A stretch of 64,000 bases of DNA from JAIBBV01 sp044347745 (GTDB taxonomy: Bacteria; Bdellovibrionota_C; UBA2361; JAFLCA01), in the NCBI GenBank assembly GCA_044347745.1, contig JBIKUD010000015.1, forward strand, positions 1-64,000, given 5' to 3'. The notes beneath the pieces were generated by a model. It worked only from the letters and a program-made list of their open reading frames with translations. It was not told the DNA's origin and made no database searches. How positions within the stretch are numbered: the stretch's first letter is position 1; every line of letters starts with the position of its first letter. The translations under genes were made by a program, and so were the position numbers. Shown piece by piece: positions 50,006-59,365 of the stretch.

Positions 50006-51172
50006 TTAATTCTGGGCAGGAGCTTGGGTAATAAAAAATTGGTCAATAGATGTTCCGTCCACAGTTCGGGCAGTAATCCCAAGGCGGCTTTGGTCTGCCG
50101 TCAGCTCTAGATAATGGTACGTCGCACCATATGCCTTCAAATATTCTGGTTGGGCAGCTTGTTTTGAAAGGCTTGCGCCCCCGCCACCGCTTACCAAATA
50201 CGTAATTTTGCTTTGATGACCCTGAGTTACCGGAGGCGGTTCCAAGCGCTGATAACAGTGATCGTGACCTGAAAGCACAAGTTGCACATTTGAACTTTCA
50301 AGGACGGGTAAAAGTTCTTGTATAAGCTGCGGCCGATTCCCTCTTTTAGCTGCGCTGTAAGGGGGGTGATGAAAAAAGGCGACACGCCATATTGATTCCT
50401 TGGCGGCAGGCGAGTTGAGCGTCTGTTGTAACCACTCAGCTTGAGGAGAGCCTGGAGCAAGCGGCACATTACTGTCGAGCACAATAAAGTGTACTGGACC
50501 AAACTGAAAATTATAGAAGCGCTTGCTAAAAGCCGCTAAGTGATTGCGTGGAGGAGAGAAAAAATGAAGAAAAGTACCGATGCGAGCAGCATCATGATTT
50601 CCGACAGCAGGGTAGAATGGTACCGAAGGCAACAGGGCCGCATATGGTTCAAAAAATGTAGGATCGTAGTGTTTAAATTCACCATCAGGATAGACAATAT
50701 CACCAACATGTAAAACTGCATCTGGCTTCCAGGAATAAAGAAGGTCTGCAATCTGCTTTTGTTCTTTGTTTCCAAATCCAGAGTCGCCGATAACCGCAAA
50801 ACGAACCTCTTTAGGCGAGTCGTTGGGAGGGGCTGTTCTAAATGGGACACATCCGCTTGAGCTACCAAGTACTTCGTAACAATAAGTTGAATCTGCGATA
50901 AGGTTTGTAAGTGTCACCTCGTGTCGGGTTTTGCCTGAATCATCTTTAATCTCCAGCCAGTTGTTGGGCTCACTCATAAGCCTATATCGTAATGCTGAAT
51001 CGCTTATTTTTTTAGTAAACCAAATGATACGAGCTTCGGTCTGAGTTATGCCTTGCACGTATGCCGGGCGCTGTAAAATTTCCGTCCACCCATGAGAAGA
51101 GAGTACGAGCAGACACAACTGAAATACGAGGATACGGGATATTTGGCGCATAGAGCTTACTCTAACGCACAA
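50006..51172 (-). CDS. Purple-acid-phosphatase-like metallophosphoesterase
   Basis: A 388-residue exported enzyme with a signal peptide in the first 25-30 residues. Residues about 35-115 form a fibronectin-III-like domain (ARIIWFTKKISDSALRY, VTLTNLIADSTYCYEV). Then the dinuclear metal motifs follow: AVIGDSGFG, HVGDIVYPDG, AVGNHDAA, FFHHPPYS, SGHDHCYQRL. This is the plant-type purple acid phosphatase architecture, acting on phosphate esters in the periplasm or outside. The enzyme would help in phosphate scavenging; this is inference. Confidence 0.9.
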   Translation of the reverse strand: MCVRVSSMRQISRILVFQLCLLVLSSHGWTEILQRPAYVQGITQTEARIIWFTKKISDSALRYRLMSEPNNWLEIKDDSGKTRHEVTLTNLIADSTYCYEVLGSSSGCVPFRTAPPNDSPKEVRFAVIGDSGFGNKEQKQIADLLYSWKPDAVLHVGDIVYPDGEFKHYDPTFFEPYAALLPSVPFYPAVGNHDAARIGTFLHFFSPPRNHLAAFSKRFYNFQFGPVHFIVLDSNVPLAPGSPQAEWLQQTLNSPAAKESIWRVAFFHHPPYSAAKRGNRPQLIQELLPVLESSNVQLVLSGHDHCYQRLEPPPVTQGHQSKITYLVSGGGGASLSKQAAQPEYLKAYGATYHYLELTADQSRLGITARTVDGTSIDQFFITQAPAQN

Positions 51173-51201
51173 CAGCTCGCAGTGAAAAACCTAAAAAAGA
51201 A

Positions 51202-52230
51202 CTAATCAGCAGCAAGGCGCATAATTTGAGCTGCTATATGAGAAAGTGGGAGAATATGCTCAGCAGCTCCAGCCTCTATGGCGGCTTTAGGCATTCCAAA
51301 TACCACACAGCTTGCCTCATCTTGGCAAATATTGGCAGCTCCACACTCACGCATTTTCTTCATGCCGGTCGCTCCGTCAGCGCCCATGCCTGTAAGCATT
51401 ACTCCAATAGCATTTGGACCTACAGACTGCGAGGCTGACTGAAAAAGTACCTCGACCGAAGGACGATGATGATTCACGAGAGGCCCGTCTTTAACTTCAA
51501 CAAAATATTGTGCCCCTGAACGTTTGATGAGCATATGGGCATTTCCTGGTGCTATTATGGCACGCCCGTTCATAACGATGTCCCCAGTTTCTGCCTCTTT
51601 GACCTCAATTTCACAAAGGCCATTTAAGCGTTCAGCAAATGCTTTAGTAAATCCAGGTGGCATATGCTGAACGATCACAATGCCAGGGGAGGTCTTCGGT
51701 AGTGCGCGGAGCACGGTTTCAATAGCCTGGGTGCCTCCGGTCGATGCACCAAGAATCACCACTTTATTAGTAGTTTTGGAGAGCGCCTTTGGTTTCTCAA
51801 CAACCACAGGCTCCTTACGTCTCAACGCGATACTTTGTCCGGCAAGTGCCGCCGCACGAATTTTTTCGCGAAGCTCTATAGCCATGTCACCAACGGTGTA
51901 TGCAGCGCCGGGTTTTGCCAAAACCTCGATTGCGCCACTCTCTAAGGCGTCTAATGCTACCTGAGAGCCTTTCTGACTGAGTGATGAGACAATTATCACG
52001 GGAATTGGGTAAAATTGCATGAGCTTACGAAGAAAGGTAAGCCCGTCCATCCGTGGCATCTCAATATCTAAAGTAATGACGTCCGGCTTCAAGGCCACAA
52101 TTTTATCGCGAGCAACATAGGGGTCTGATGCCGTTCCGACAACTTCAATCTCCGGGTCTTTGGGGAGCTCTTGCTGAAAGGTCTGACGAACTATAGCTGA
52201 GTCGTCTACCACAAGCACTTTAATGGTCAT
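51202..52230 (-). CDS. cheB: Chemotaxis methylesterase CheB
   Basis: A 342-residue two-domain enzyme. The receiver domain (1-120) has VLVVDDS (Asp9-Asp10) and phospho-acceptor Asp55 in TLDIEMPRMDG. The C-terminal esterase has the Ser-His-Asp triad: Ser163 in GASTGGTQ, His189 in VQHMPPG, Asp285 in GMGADGATGM. It demethylates or deamidates receptor glutamates for adaptation. Last gene of the che operon, overlapping cheX by 4 bases. Confidence 0.97.
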   Translation of the reverse strand: MTIKVLVVDDSAIVRQTFQQELPKDPEIEVVGTASDPYVARDKIVALKPDVITLDIEMPRMDGLTFLRKLMQFYPIPVIIVSSLSQKGSQVALDALESGAIEVLAKPGAAYTVGDMAIELREKIRAAALAGQSIALRRKEPVVVEKPKALSKTTNKVVILGASTGGTQAIETVLRALPKTSPGIVIVQHMPPGFTKAFAERLNGLCEIEVKEAETGDIVMNGRAIIAPGNAHMLIKRSGAQYFVEVKDGPLVNHHRPSVEVLFQSASQSVGPNAIGVMLTGMGADGATGMKKMRECGAANICQDEASCVVFGMPKAAIEAGAAEHILPLSHIAAQIMRLAAD

Positions 52231-52694
52231 TTTTTCTCGCTAATTTCAAAAGAGATACACAATGGTTTGTCGTCCGCGCGAAGGAAATATGCTTGTGGGC
52301 AGTCCGAGATCGCTTGCAGTTCCTGTTCACTCATTTTATCTACGCGGGGGTTAAGGATGTCGAATGCCACATCGGCCCCATATGCTTCCGTAATAAAATT
52401 CCCGGCTAATACGTTGCCCATCTCGCGAAATGCGTCCGTGCATTCTTCGTCGCTCAGCGCGCTCGGATCATTAGAACCTAATAAATTTCCAGCAAGATCG
52501 TGAATAAAATCTTTTTGAGCCACTATGGAGATCTTTCCATTGAAGGCACCATGCATTTCAATTTGCGAGCGATAAAGAGGTTCTCCAAGCTCAAAAATTT
52601 CGGTCCTACCCTCAGCAGGGTCAACAAGCATCATCGCCCAGTCTTCGAGGACTTTAAGGCCAACTTTGAGTATTGGATGGGTTTGCTCTTCCAT
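52227..52694 (-). CDS. cheX: CheX-type CheY-P phosphatase
   Basis: A 155-residue protein of the CheC/CheX/FliY family, with the catalytic pattern ExxN visible as Glu91-Met-Gly-Asn94 inside DAFREMGNVLAGNF. This family dephosphorylates CheY-P. The single ExxN motif and length fit CheX better than CheC. It is coupled to cheB (4-base overlap) and follows cheY by 2 bases, so it very likely acts on that CheY. Confidence 0.8.
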   Translation of the reverse strand: MEEQTHPILKVGLKVLEDWAMMLVDPAEGRTEIFELGEPLYRSQIEMHGAFNGKISIVAQKDFIHDLAGNLLGSNDPSALSDEECTDAFREMGNVLAGNFITEAYGADVAFDILNPRVDKMSEQELQAISDCPQAYFLRADDKPLCISFEISEKK

Positions 52695-52696
52695 GG

Positions 52697-53086
52697 TTAT
52701 TTTCCTCCAAGTACAGTTTGAATAGTTTCAACGAGGTGTTCTGGTGTGACTGGTTTTCGTAAGAACGATTTTATTCCTGCCTTTTGAAGCTCCTCAATGC
52801 GTTCCTGGCTACCTTCTGTTGATACGACAACTACCGGCGTGTCTTTGTAAGCCTGGTCTTCCCGGAGCTTTTTCATAAATTCCATGCCGTTCATCACTGG
52901 CATATTAATGTCGAGAAAGATGACATCTACCCAATTTGCCTTTAGTGCATCAAGGCCTTCTTTGCCATTTCCTGCTTGAATGAAGTTATTGACCTCAATT
53001 CCGCTGAGGCCAAAGGTTTTGATCAAAACCTTTCGGACAATCGCTGAATCGTCAACAATAAGTACGTTGTATGCCATAGTGTTCAC
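52697..53086 (-). CDS. cheY: Response regulator CheY
   Basis: A 129-residue single receiver domain: acidic pocket VDDSA (Asp12, Asp13), phosphate-acceptor Asp59 in FLDINMPVMNG, a Ser/Thr in VVVSTEGS and the conserved Lys in FLRKPVTPE. Phosphorylated by CheA, it would bind the motor switch (FliG/FliM side). It sits inside the che operon between cheD and cheX. An internal ATG three codons in is an alternative start. Confidence 0.95.
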   Translation of the reverse strand: MNTMAYNVLIVDDSAIVRKVLIKTFGLSGIEVNNFIQAGNGKEGLDALKANWVDVIFLDINMPVMNGMEFMKKLREDQAYKDTPVVVVSTEGSQERIEELQKAGIKSFLRKPVTPEHLVETIQTVLGGK

Positions 53087-53568
53087 CCTAGCTGTAAAAT
53101 TTCACCGTTCACTTTTACCGATGTTTTTCCCGACTCAATATTGAGAATAACAGTCCTACTTACCGAATCACCAAAATGCTCGGCTTTAAGGAGAAGGTTG
53201 TTTTTCCACAATAACTTCTTGAGCACCGTGTGATTCTTTTTTCCTATCTCGAATACATTGTTCGTATCGTTAATGTTGCTGCCTCCGGCGGCAATGATTA
53301 TCAAATCTTTCTGATTGCAACCCTTACTGATCATTTCTTGAAGCAATTTGCTCACCCCTGTATCAACATACATACAAGGGGTAGCGGCTGCTTTTTCAGG
53401 GTCAGATTTTGACATTGGTAAAAGGCAGTGAATCAGCCCACCTATTTTTTTGTTGGGATCGTATACACTGACTCCAACACAGGAACCAAGATTAGGTGCC
53501 ACCAATACCTCGTCAGGGTTTATACTGACTTTCATTTGGGCTATACCGATAAGTGTTTGGGTACTCAT
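53083..53568 (-). CDS. cheD: Chemoreceptor deamidase CheD
   Basis: A 161-residue CheD: catalytic Cys30 in LGSCVGVSVYDP and His47 in GGLIHCLLP, with VDTGVSKLLQEM and IGKKNHTVLKKLL as further family blocks. CheD deamidates receptor glutamines and, in species with CheC/CheX, is tuned by it. It overlaps both neighbours by 4 bases. Confidence 0.95.
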   Translation of the reverse strand: MSTQTLIGIAQMKVSINPDEVLVAPNLGSCVGVSVYDPNKKIGGLIHCLLPMSKSDPEKAAATPCMYVDTGVSKLLQEMISKGCNQKDLIIIAAGGSNINDTNNVFEIGKKNHTVLKKLLWKNNLLLKAEHFGDSVSRTVILNIESGKTSVKVNGEILQLG

Positions 53569-54383
53569 TGGTGAGCCTTTCTAAATATGGAAAGACCTGC
53601 GCGTTCTAGTGAGTGAACTATACCAAGAAGACTCTCCGACAGACTCAAGAAGAGGAATCCGCCTGGAGCCAATAGACGAGTCATTTCATCAATTATTTTT
53701 TGCCGGGTACTAAGGTCAAAATAGATCATCACATTTCGGCAAAAGATAACGTCCAGTGGACCTTTAAGCGGATAGGGGAATTCAATCAAGTTTAGGCGTT
53801 TAAAAAGCACGAGCTCTCTAACTGTTTTATTTACCGCCCAATGACTAAAGAGTGCATCATCGTCTGATTCTGTTTGCTTGAAATACTTGTCCCGCAATTG
53901 AGTCGGAAGCTTTTTTATATCTTCATCCGCATAAACGCCGTCCGATGCGCGTTTGAGGGCCTTGGTTGATATATCAGTTGCCAGGATCCGTGCATCGAAC
54001 TGAGACGCCCCTAGCACCTGGTGTACTTTCATCGCGAGTGTGTAGGGTTCTTGACCATAAGACGATGCGGCACACCAGATTCGATAGTGAGTTTTTCCTT
54101 CAGCCTTCCAATCATTCAGAATACGCTCAAATAATGCAAAATGTTCGGCCTCACGCCAAAAATAGGTGGTATTGGTCGAAATGGCATCAATAAGCTGAAT
54201 AAGCTCTTCCCCCGAAGCGTCTATTTCAATTATTTCAAGGTACTGCTTTTCGCTGGCTAATCCTTTCGCTCGAAGGCGCTTCTGTATACGACTGGAAAGT
54301 AACGCCTGCTTTTCATTTGATAAAACAATGCCGCAGCGTTCGTATATCAGGTCGCGAAAGCGGGCAAAAGTTTGAGTATCCAT
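53565..54383 (-). CDS. cheR: Chemotaxis methyltransferase CheR
   Basis: A 272-residue SAM-dependent enzyme that methylates receptor glutamates. The N-terminal helical domain has LIYERCGIVLSNEKQALLSS. The SAM site is IWCAASSYGQEPYTLAM, TYFWREAEHF is the TxFFR-type segment, and VIFCRNVMIYFD is the acidic loop. It is 10 bases after cheA and overlaps cheD by 4. Confidence 0.95.
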   Translation of the reverse strand: MDTQTFARFRDLIYERCGIVLSNEKQALLSSRIQKRLRAKGLASEKQYLEIIEIDASGEELIQLIDAISTNTTYFWREAEHFALFERILNDWKAEGKTHYRIWCAASSYGQEPYTLAMKVHQVLGASQFDARILATDISTKALKRASDGVYADEDIKKLPTQLRDKYFKQTESDDDALFSHWAVNKTVRELVLFKRLNLIEFPYPLKGPLDVIFCRNVMIYFDLSTRQKIIDEMTRLLAPGGFLFLSLSESLLGIVHSLERAGLSIFRKAHQ

Positions 54384-54393
54384 AAAACCTTTA

Positions 54394-56901
54394 TTACTGA
54401 ACTACCGTGGGCTTTTGTTCTGCAGACGCCACTGGAATACTCTGACGCATCGTGTAGTGTTTTCGAGCAAGTTGCATAAGGGTGCGCACGTCCAAAATAA
54501 GTGCGACTTCCCCATTTGGCATTACGGCACATCCAGAAACACCAGGGACATCCGAAAAGAAGGGCCCTAAACTTTTAATCACCGTCGAAAGTTCGCCTAA
54601 GATTTCATCAACCATGATTGCAACCAGCTCGTGATGGTTTTCAACCACAATAATTGTAGCCTCAAGAGGGTTTGAATATTTAGGTTTGATATTATAAAGC
54701 TCGGAAAGTCTGAAAATAGGAAGGTATTTCCCTCTGAAGTGGAAGGTCTCTCCTGTTTCGAGGACGTTGTTAAGCATGTTAGCGGTAGGTCTAACAAACT
54801 CTACAATCGCGAGACTAGGAACAATAAAGTGATCTTCCCCAGTCTTTACCTCAATGCCATCAATAATTGCTAAAGTGAGCGGAAGCTCAATGGTGAAGGT
54901 AGTGCCGGCGTTTATTGTCGATTCAATATGAATTCTTCCACGCAGGCTTTCCACATTTCGCCGTACGACGTCCATGCCGACGCCGCGCCCAGAAATGTCT
55001 GTAACCACGGCAGCCGTAGAAAAACCAGCTGCGAAAATAAGTTGCAATGCCTCTTGTTCGGTCAGTTTTTGTTCTGGCTGAACAATACCTTTCTCACGGG
55101 CTTTATTGATAAGTTTTTGCGGATCAAGGCCGCGTCCATCATCGGCAATTTTAATCAAAATGCTTCCACCAGAATGACTTGCCGAAAGATGTACTTTACC
55201 GGAACGAGGTTTGCCCTTTGCCACTCTTTCATCTGGCGACTCAACGCCGTGGTCAAGTGCATTTCGCACCATATGCATAAGTGGGTCGGCGAGCTTATCG
55301 ATGAGGTTACGGTCGAGTTCGGTGTCTTCACCGTCCATTGAAAAGGTAATATCTTTCTTAATTTTTTTGCTTGTATCCCAAACCAGACGCGACATTTTCT
55401 GAAACAGGCTCTTGATGGGAACAAGTCGCATCGACATACCTACATCTTGTAGGTCGCGAGTGAATTTTTCGACTCGATGAGTGACTGCTATAACGTCCTC
55501 GTGCCCTTGCAAAAGGTTTCTGCAACGACGAACGAGCATAGAGGAATAGATAGCCATTTCGCCGATAGAATCAATGAGGTGGTCGAGGCGAGTTGTATCC
55601 ACTTTCACAAAGTTTTTAACTTCAAGCTTTTCTGCTTTCGCGTTGGGCTCGGCATTGCCTGTTGCCGTGGGGGTAGCGGGTATTTCTTGAACAGCTGTGC
55701 GTTGAACAGTGTCAGAGCTCGTGGCGTTCCCGCTTACAAAAGCATTGAGTGAATCCAGAAACTTCTTTGTGGCAGCGGACGGTATGATTTTACCATCTTC
55801 AGCGAGTGCTTTTTTTGCTGCACCCAGTAACGTCTTCTGAAGGTCGATATAGCTAAGTACTAATCCGGTAAGACCCTGGTCTAACTCGCGTTTCCCGTCC
55901 CGCACTTCGTCTAGTAGATTTTCGAGTAAGTGTGAGGTTTCAGTCATTTCCCTAAAAGTAAAATATGCTGAGCCTCCTTTCAGGGAGTGGATACCCCGAA
56001 ATATGGTGTCAACCGCATCCTTTGTATATGAGCCTTCAGCATCCAGCACATTTGCTTCAACATTTCCCAAATGTTCCTCTGCTTCCGCGACAAACTCTTG
56101 AAAAATATCTTTCTCGCCGCTAAGGAGATAAGGCTCATCGTGCGAGGCGGGAGCAGCGTGCGCTTTGGTCGGCGCTGCTTTCGTTTGGGTGGTGGGCGTC
56201 GTTTGGGCAATGCCCTTTACTGCAAATCGCTTAAGAAAATCGTCTCCACTTTCCTTTGGATTGGTTTTATTGATAAGTGCTTCAAAAGTGTTCGAGAGCC
56301 ATTCTTTAAACTGTAAAAGCTGTTCAGAGAGTGCTGCACATGAGCTTTGAGAGATCGAATCTTCCACTTTATGGCAGGTGCGTTCAATTTCTTTCAGACC
56401 AATTGAGCCGGCATCTCCTTTGAGACTATGTATATAACGTTTTGCAAGAGCCTCTATATCTTCGCCATCATCATTCTTGAATTCTTTGTTGAGCAACCAG
56501 GATTCAAAATCTTCGAGTTGAAGTCGATGTGTCTCGATAAATTCCGGAAGGAAACTTTGATCGACACCTTCAAGCCAGCTTGCTTCGTTTTGGTCTTTTG
56601 GCTTCAGTGATGGAAAGGTGGCTTCTCCTGATTTTTCGACTAGAGAAATTGCAGCTGAAATGAATTTTGAGACAAGATCGAAGTATATCTCCGCTTGAGT
56701 CGATGCTCGCGAGGCTTGTATTTCGTTCCATGATGTATGCAGCGCTTGAAGTTCGTTCGAAGCTTTCGCCAGTTCTGCACAGGCGTTCAATATTTCGCCG
56801 ATCATATCAAGACCCACGCCATCATCGGCCGAGGTCATGATAAGGAGCAGTGATGCTTCGTTTAATTTTTCTTTAATTTCTGTAAACGGCGCAGTAGACA
56901 T
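54394..56901 (-). CDS. cheA: Chemotaxis histidine kinase CheA with two HPt domains
   Basis: About 835 residues from ATG 56901, where GGAGAG lies about 8 bases upstream; the frame goes on to 57021. Two Hpt-type sites are seen: His158 in YIHSLKGDAGSIG and His305 in GIHSLKGGSAYF. Then come the dimerisation helices (P3), the HATPase core with ALDHGVESPDERVAKGKP and DISGRGVGMDVVRR, and the CheW-like P5 domain. It passes phosphate to CheY and CheB. One of the two HPts is extra compared with classical CheA. First gene of the operon; no CheW or receptor gene follows in the operon. Confidence 0.95.
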   Translation of the reverse strand: MSTAPFTEIKEKLNEASLLLIMTSADDGVGLDMIGEILNACAELAKASNELQALHTSWNEIQASRASTQAEIYFDLVSKFISAAISLVEKSGEATFPSLKPKDQNEASWLEGVDQSFLPEFIETHRLQLEDFESWLLNKEFKNDDGEDIEALAKRYIHSLKGDAGSIGLKEIERTCHKVEDSISQSSCAALSEQLLQFKEWLSNTFEALINKTNPKESGDDFLKRFAVKGIAQTTPTTQTKAAPTKAHAAPASHDEPYLLSGEKDIFQEFVAEAEEHLGNVEANVLDAEGSYTKDAVDTIFRGIHSLKGGSAYFTFREMTETSHLLENLLDEVRDGKRELDQGLTGLVLSYIDLQKTLLGAAKKALAEDGKIIPSAATKKFLDSLNAFVSGNATSSDTVQRTAVQEIPATPTATGNAEPNAKAEKLEVKNFVKVDTTRLDHLIDSIGEMAIYSSMLVRRCRNLLQGHEDVIAVTHRVEKFTRDLQDVGMSMRLVPIKSLFQKMSRLVWDTSKKIKKDITFSMDGEDTELDRNLIDKLADPLMHMVRNALDHGVESPDERVAKGKPRSGKVHLSASHSGGSILIKIADDGRGLDPQKLINKAREKGIVQPEQKLTEQEALQLIFAAGFSTAAVVTDISGRGVGMDVVRRNVESLRGRIHIESTINAGTTFTIELPLTLAIIDGIEVKTGEDHFIVPSLAIVEFVRPTANMLNNVLETGETFHFRGKYLPIFRLSELYNIKPKYSNPLEATIIVVENHHELVAIMVDEILGELSTVIKSLGPFFSDVPGVSGCAVMPNGEVALILDVRTLMQLARKHYTMRQSIPVASAEQKPTVVQ

Positions 56902-57167
56902 GAGGGGGCTCTCCCGAAGCCCAAACTGTAGGCATTCACATGAGGGGGCTGAAGTACTTTTGAATCCGGCAATTGCTCTAACCCCGCTTGGCGAACGAAG
57001 AAAATAATTTCTTTCTGCCAAACGTCATGCAGACTCCCTCGTTGGATATATCGGTTAGCAACGTGCTTTCACTTAAGATCATTGCTGGGGTAGAGGTGAA
57101 CAACGGCAGTTCGTATAACTATCTGATATGCTTTAAGGAATTGGCGTAACACGTAGCCATGCACTAT

Positions 57168-58034
57168 TTAAACAGGGTGGCCAACCTTGTGCCGAAAGAT
57201 TCCTAGTTGCGAAGCCAAAAGTGCCATGACAAAAAACGCACCGCCCATCAAGGCGATGGATGCAGAAATTGATGCATCAAAATAGCTTGCAAGCCAGTAA
57301 CCTGAAAGAGCAGAGCCAATTCCAAAAAGAGAAGCTAAAGCCAGCATGCCGATTAGAGAACTGGCAAAGAGAAATGCAGTGTTTGCAGGAACTACCAGTA
57401 ACGCCACTACCAGAATAGCGCCAACTGATTCAAAAGCAGCAACGGTGGAGAGTGACACGAGACTCATTAATAGGTAGTGCCAAAACTCAACACGAATACC
57501 GAGCGAACGAGCAAGGAGTGGATCAAATGCGCAAAGTTTTAATTTTCGATAGCCAATAGTAATGCAGCAAATGTTAAAGATGCTTACTACGAGGAGCATC
57601 CAGAATGCGCGCGGCCCAATTTCTCTGCCAAATAGAGTTACGGTATCAAAAGGGGTGAAGGCCAGCTCTCCGTAAAGAACACAATCTTGATCGAGATCAA
57701 TTTGTCCTGCGAATAGAGAAATGAGAATTACACCCAAAGCAAAAAGCCAGGTAAACACGATACCGATGCTTGCATCCTCCTGAAGCTTACCACGAAGATG
57801 CAGGAAATTTGAAAGATAGGTTGTAAGGAGCCCTACGATTAAGGCCCCCATTCCCATGATCCAAGGCGAACGGCTCTGAGTTATGAGGTAGGCAACGACA
57901 ATACCAAACAAGATTGAGTGGCTAATTGCATCACCAAGCATCGCCATACGACGTAGCACGAGAAGGCAGCCGACGAGCGCGCATGAAAGCGCTCCCAGAC
58001 TTGCGATGAGCATAATCCATAACTCGGGGCTCAT
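57168..58034 (-). CDS. Metal ABC transporter permease (ZnuB/MntB/TroD type)
   Basis: A 288-residue protein with about eight membrane helices. The start LIASLGALSCALVGCLLVLRR and LGDAISHSILFGIV (the conserved GDaiSHs loop), then LKLCAFDPLLARSLGI, are typical. With the next three genes it makes a complete Mn/Zn transporter. It overlaps the fused permease gene by 4 bases and is the last gene of the operon. Confidence 0.92.
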   Translation of the reverse strand: MSPELWIMLIASLGALSCALVGCLLVLRRMAMLGDAISHSILFGIVVAYLITQSRSPWIMGMGALIVGLLTTYLSNFLHLRGKLQEDASIGIVFTWLFALGVILISLFAGQIDLDQDCVLYGELAFTPFDTVTLFGREIGPRAFWMLLVVSIFNICCITIGYRKLKLCAFDPLLARSLGIRVEFWHYLLMSLVSLSTVAAFESVGAILVVALLVVPANTAFLFASSLIGMLALASLFGIGSALSGYWLASYFDASISASIALMGGAFFVMALLASQLGIFRHKVGHPV

Positions 58035-59353
58035 GTTTCCTCTTGAGGGTTTTTTGGAGGCAAAGGAATGCTGCGTCCATGAGGATCTTCTGTTGCCCCA
58101 TCGAGCTCTCTATGTAGGGCCTCTTCAAGGTCGGGAGAGAGAATGTGTTCTATCTCTTCAGCATCAGCGTGTACATGATCGGGGGGAAGTTGAAGACTTT
58201 TATTCAAGTAGGCCTCCCAGAGGCGATGCCTGCGTGTAAGGGCTTCTGCTCGTTTATGACCACGAGGTGTAAATCCCAGTTTAGTCCCTTGAAAGCGAAG
58301 CTCTCCTCTATGTACCAATCTGGCGATGTGTCGTTCAAGCGATGCTCGTGAGAGGGAGTGAAATGCAAGAATATTTCTAGGTTCAATTAAGGTGGCGGCT
58401 CCAACTTCCTTTTCAGAAAATTTATACAAGCTGCGAAGGATATTTTCCTCGTGTATTCGCCGAGAATACCGCCTTCTTCGATATGCGCGTGCGAGCAGCC
58501 CGCGATGGGGGGCGCATGCCAGCGACAGCGCGAAAATGAGGGTAATGGTTACTACCATCCAAGGACCAGTTGGCATCCGAGGGGCAATTAGCGAAATTTG
58601 AGTTCCGACAATTCCTGAAATAGTTCCAAAAAGAGCGGCTAGAATAAGAATATTTTGAAGCCGGTCACTCCAATAACGCGCAGCGGCAGCGGGAGTAAGC
58701 AGTAGCGCAGCCACCAATACAACGCCAACGAGCTGTAATCCGGTGACCACGATCAGCACCAGCATAAATGCCAACATCCACCTAAGCCGGTGACTCTGTG
58801 TTAAAGTAGTTGATGCGTAGACTGGGTCGAAAACTAATGCACGTAGGGGCCGAAAAAAACAAACGACGAATAGTATTGTAAGCAGTGAAACGATTGCTAA
58901 TAAGGTAAGGTCTGAGGGAACCAATGCCGCTGCCTGACCAAAGAGCAGTTTGTCCAGACCCGCTTGAGTGCCGCTGGGTTGTCGCTGAATTATTGAAAGT
59001 AGGAATACTCCAGCAGCAAAAAAAAGCGAAAGTACGATCGCCAGCGCTGAATCTTCTTTGATCTTTGTTCGGCGGCTTAGATATTCACAAGCAGCAAAAC
59101 CGAGCCCACAACTTATGGTTGCACCTAAAGCCAAAATGAAAGGTGATTTATTTTGCGTTATCAAAAATGCGGCGGCGACGCCGGGTAGTGCAGCATGGGC
59201 GAGCGTGTCGCCCACGAGCGATTTTTTCTGTAAAAAAGCAAAACAGCCAATAAGACCTGTGCTGAGCCCTAAAAAACATGCTCCCGCCAAAACCCAGCGC
59301 ACATTGCTATTATCGAGCATTAGAAAATTCAAAACGGAGTTGAGATATTCCAT
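58031..59353 (-). CDS. Metal ABC permease fused to DtxR/MntR-type domain
   Basis: A 440-residue fusion. Residues about 1-290 are a second metal permease (LGLSTGLIGCFAFLQKKSLVGDTLAHAALPG, VFDPVYASTT). Residues about 300-430 are cytosolic: RIHEENILRSLYKF opens a winged-helix part (SRASLERHIARLVHRGELRF, TPRGHKRAEALTRRHRLWEAYL). Then comes the DtxR dimerisation segment VHADAEEIEHILSPDLEEALHREL. Such TroC-DtxR fusions are known in several bacteria. It may sense cytosolic metal directly at the pump. A separate MntR is encoded divergently. Confidence 0.9.
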   Translation of the reverse strand: MEYLNSVLNFLMLDNSNVRWVLAGACFLGLSTGLIGCFAFLQKKSLVGDTLAHAALPGVAAAFLITQNKSPFILALGATISCGLGFAACEYLSRRTKIKEDSALAIVLSLFFAAGVFLLSIIQRQPSGTQAGLDKLLFGQAAALVPSDLTLLAIVSLLTILFVVCFFRPLRALVFDPVYASTTLTQSHRLRWMLAFMLVLIVVTGLQLVGVVLVAALLLTPAAAARYWSDRLQNILILAALFGTISGIVGTQISLIAPRMPTGPWMVVTITLIFALSLACAPHRGLLARAYRRRRYSRRIHEENILRSLYKFSEKEVGAATLIEPRNILAFHSLSRASLERHIARLVHRGELRFQGTKLGFTPRGHKRAEALTRRHRLWEAYLNKSLQLPPDHVHADAEEIEHILSPDLEEALHRELDGATEDPHGRSIPLPPKNPQEET

Positions 59354-59365
59354 GACCTGCTTCTC

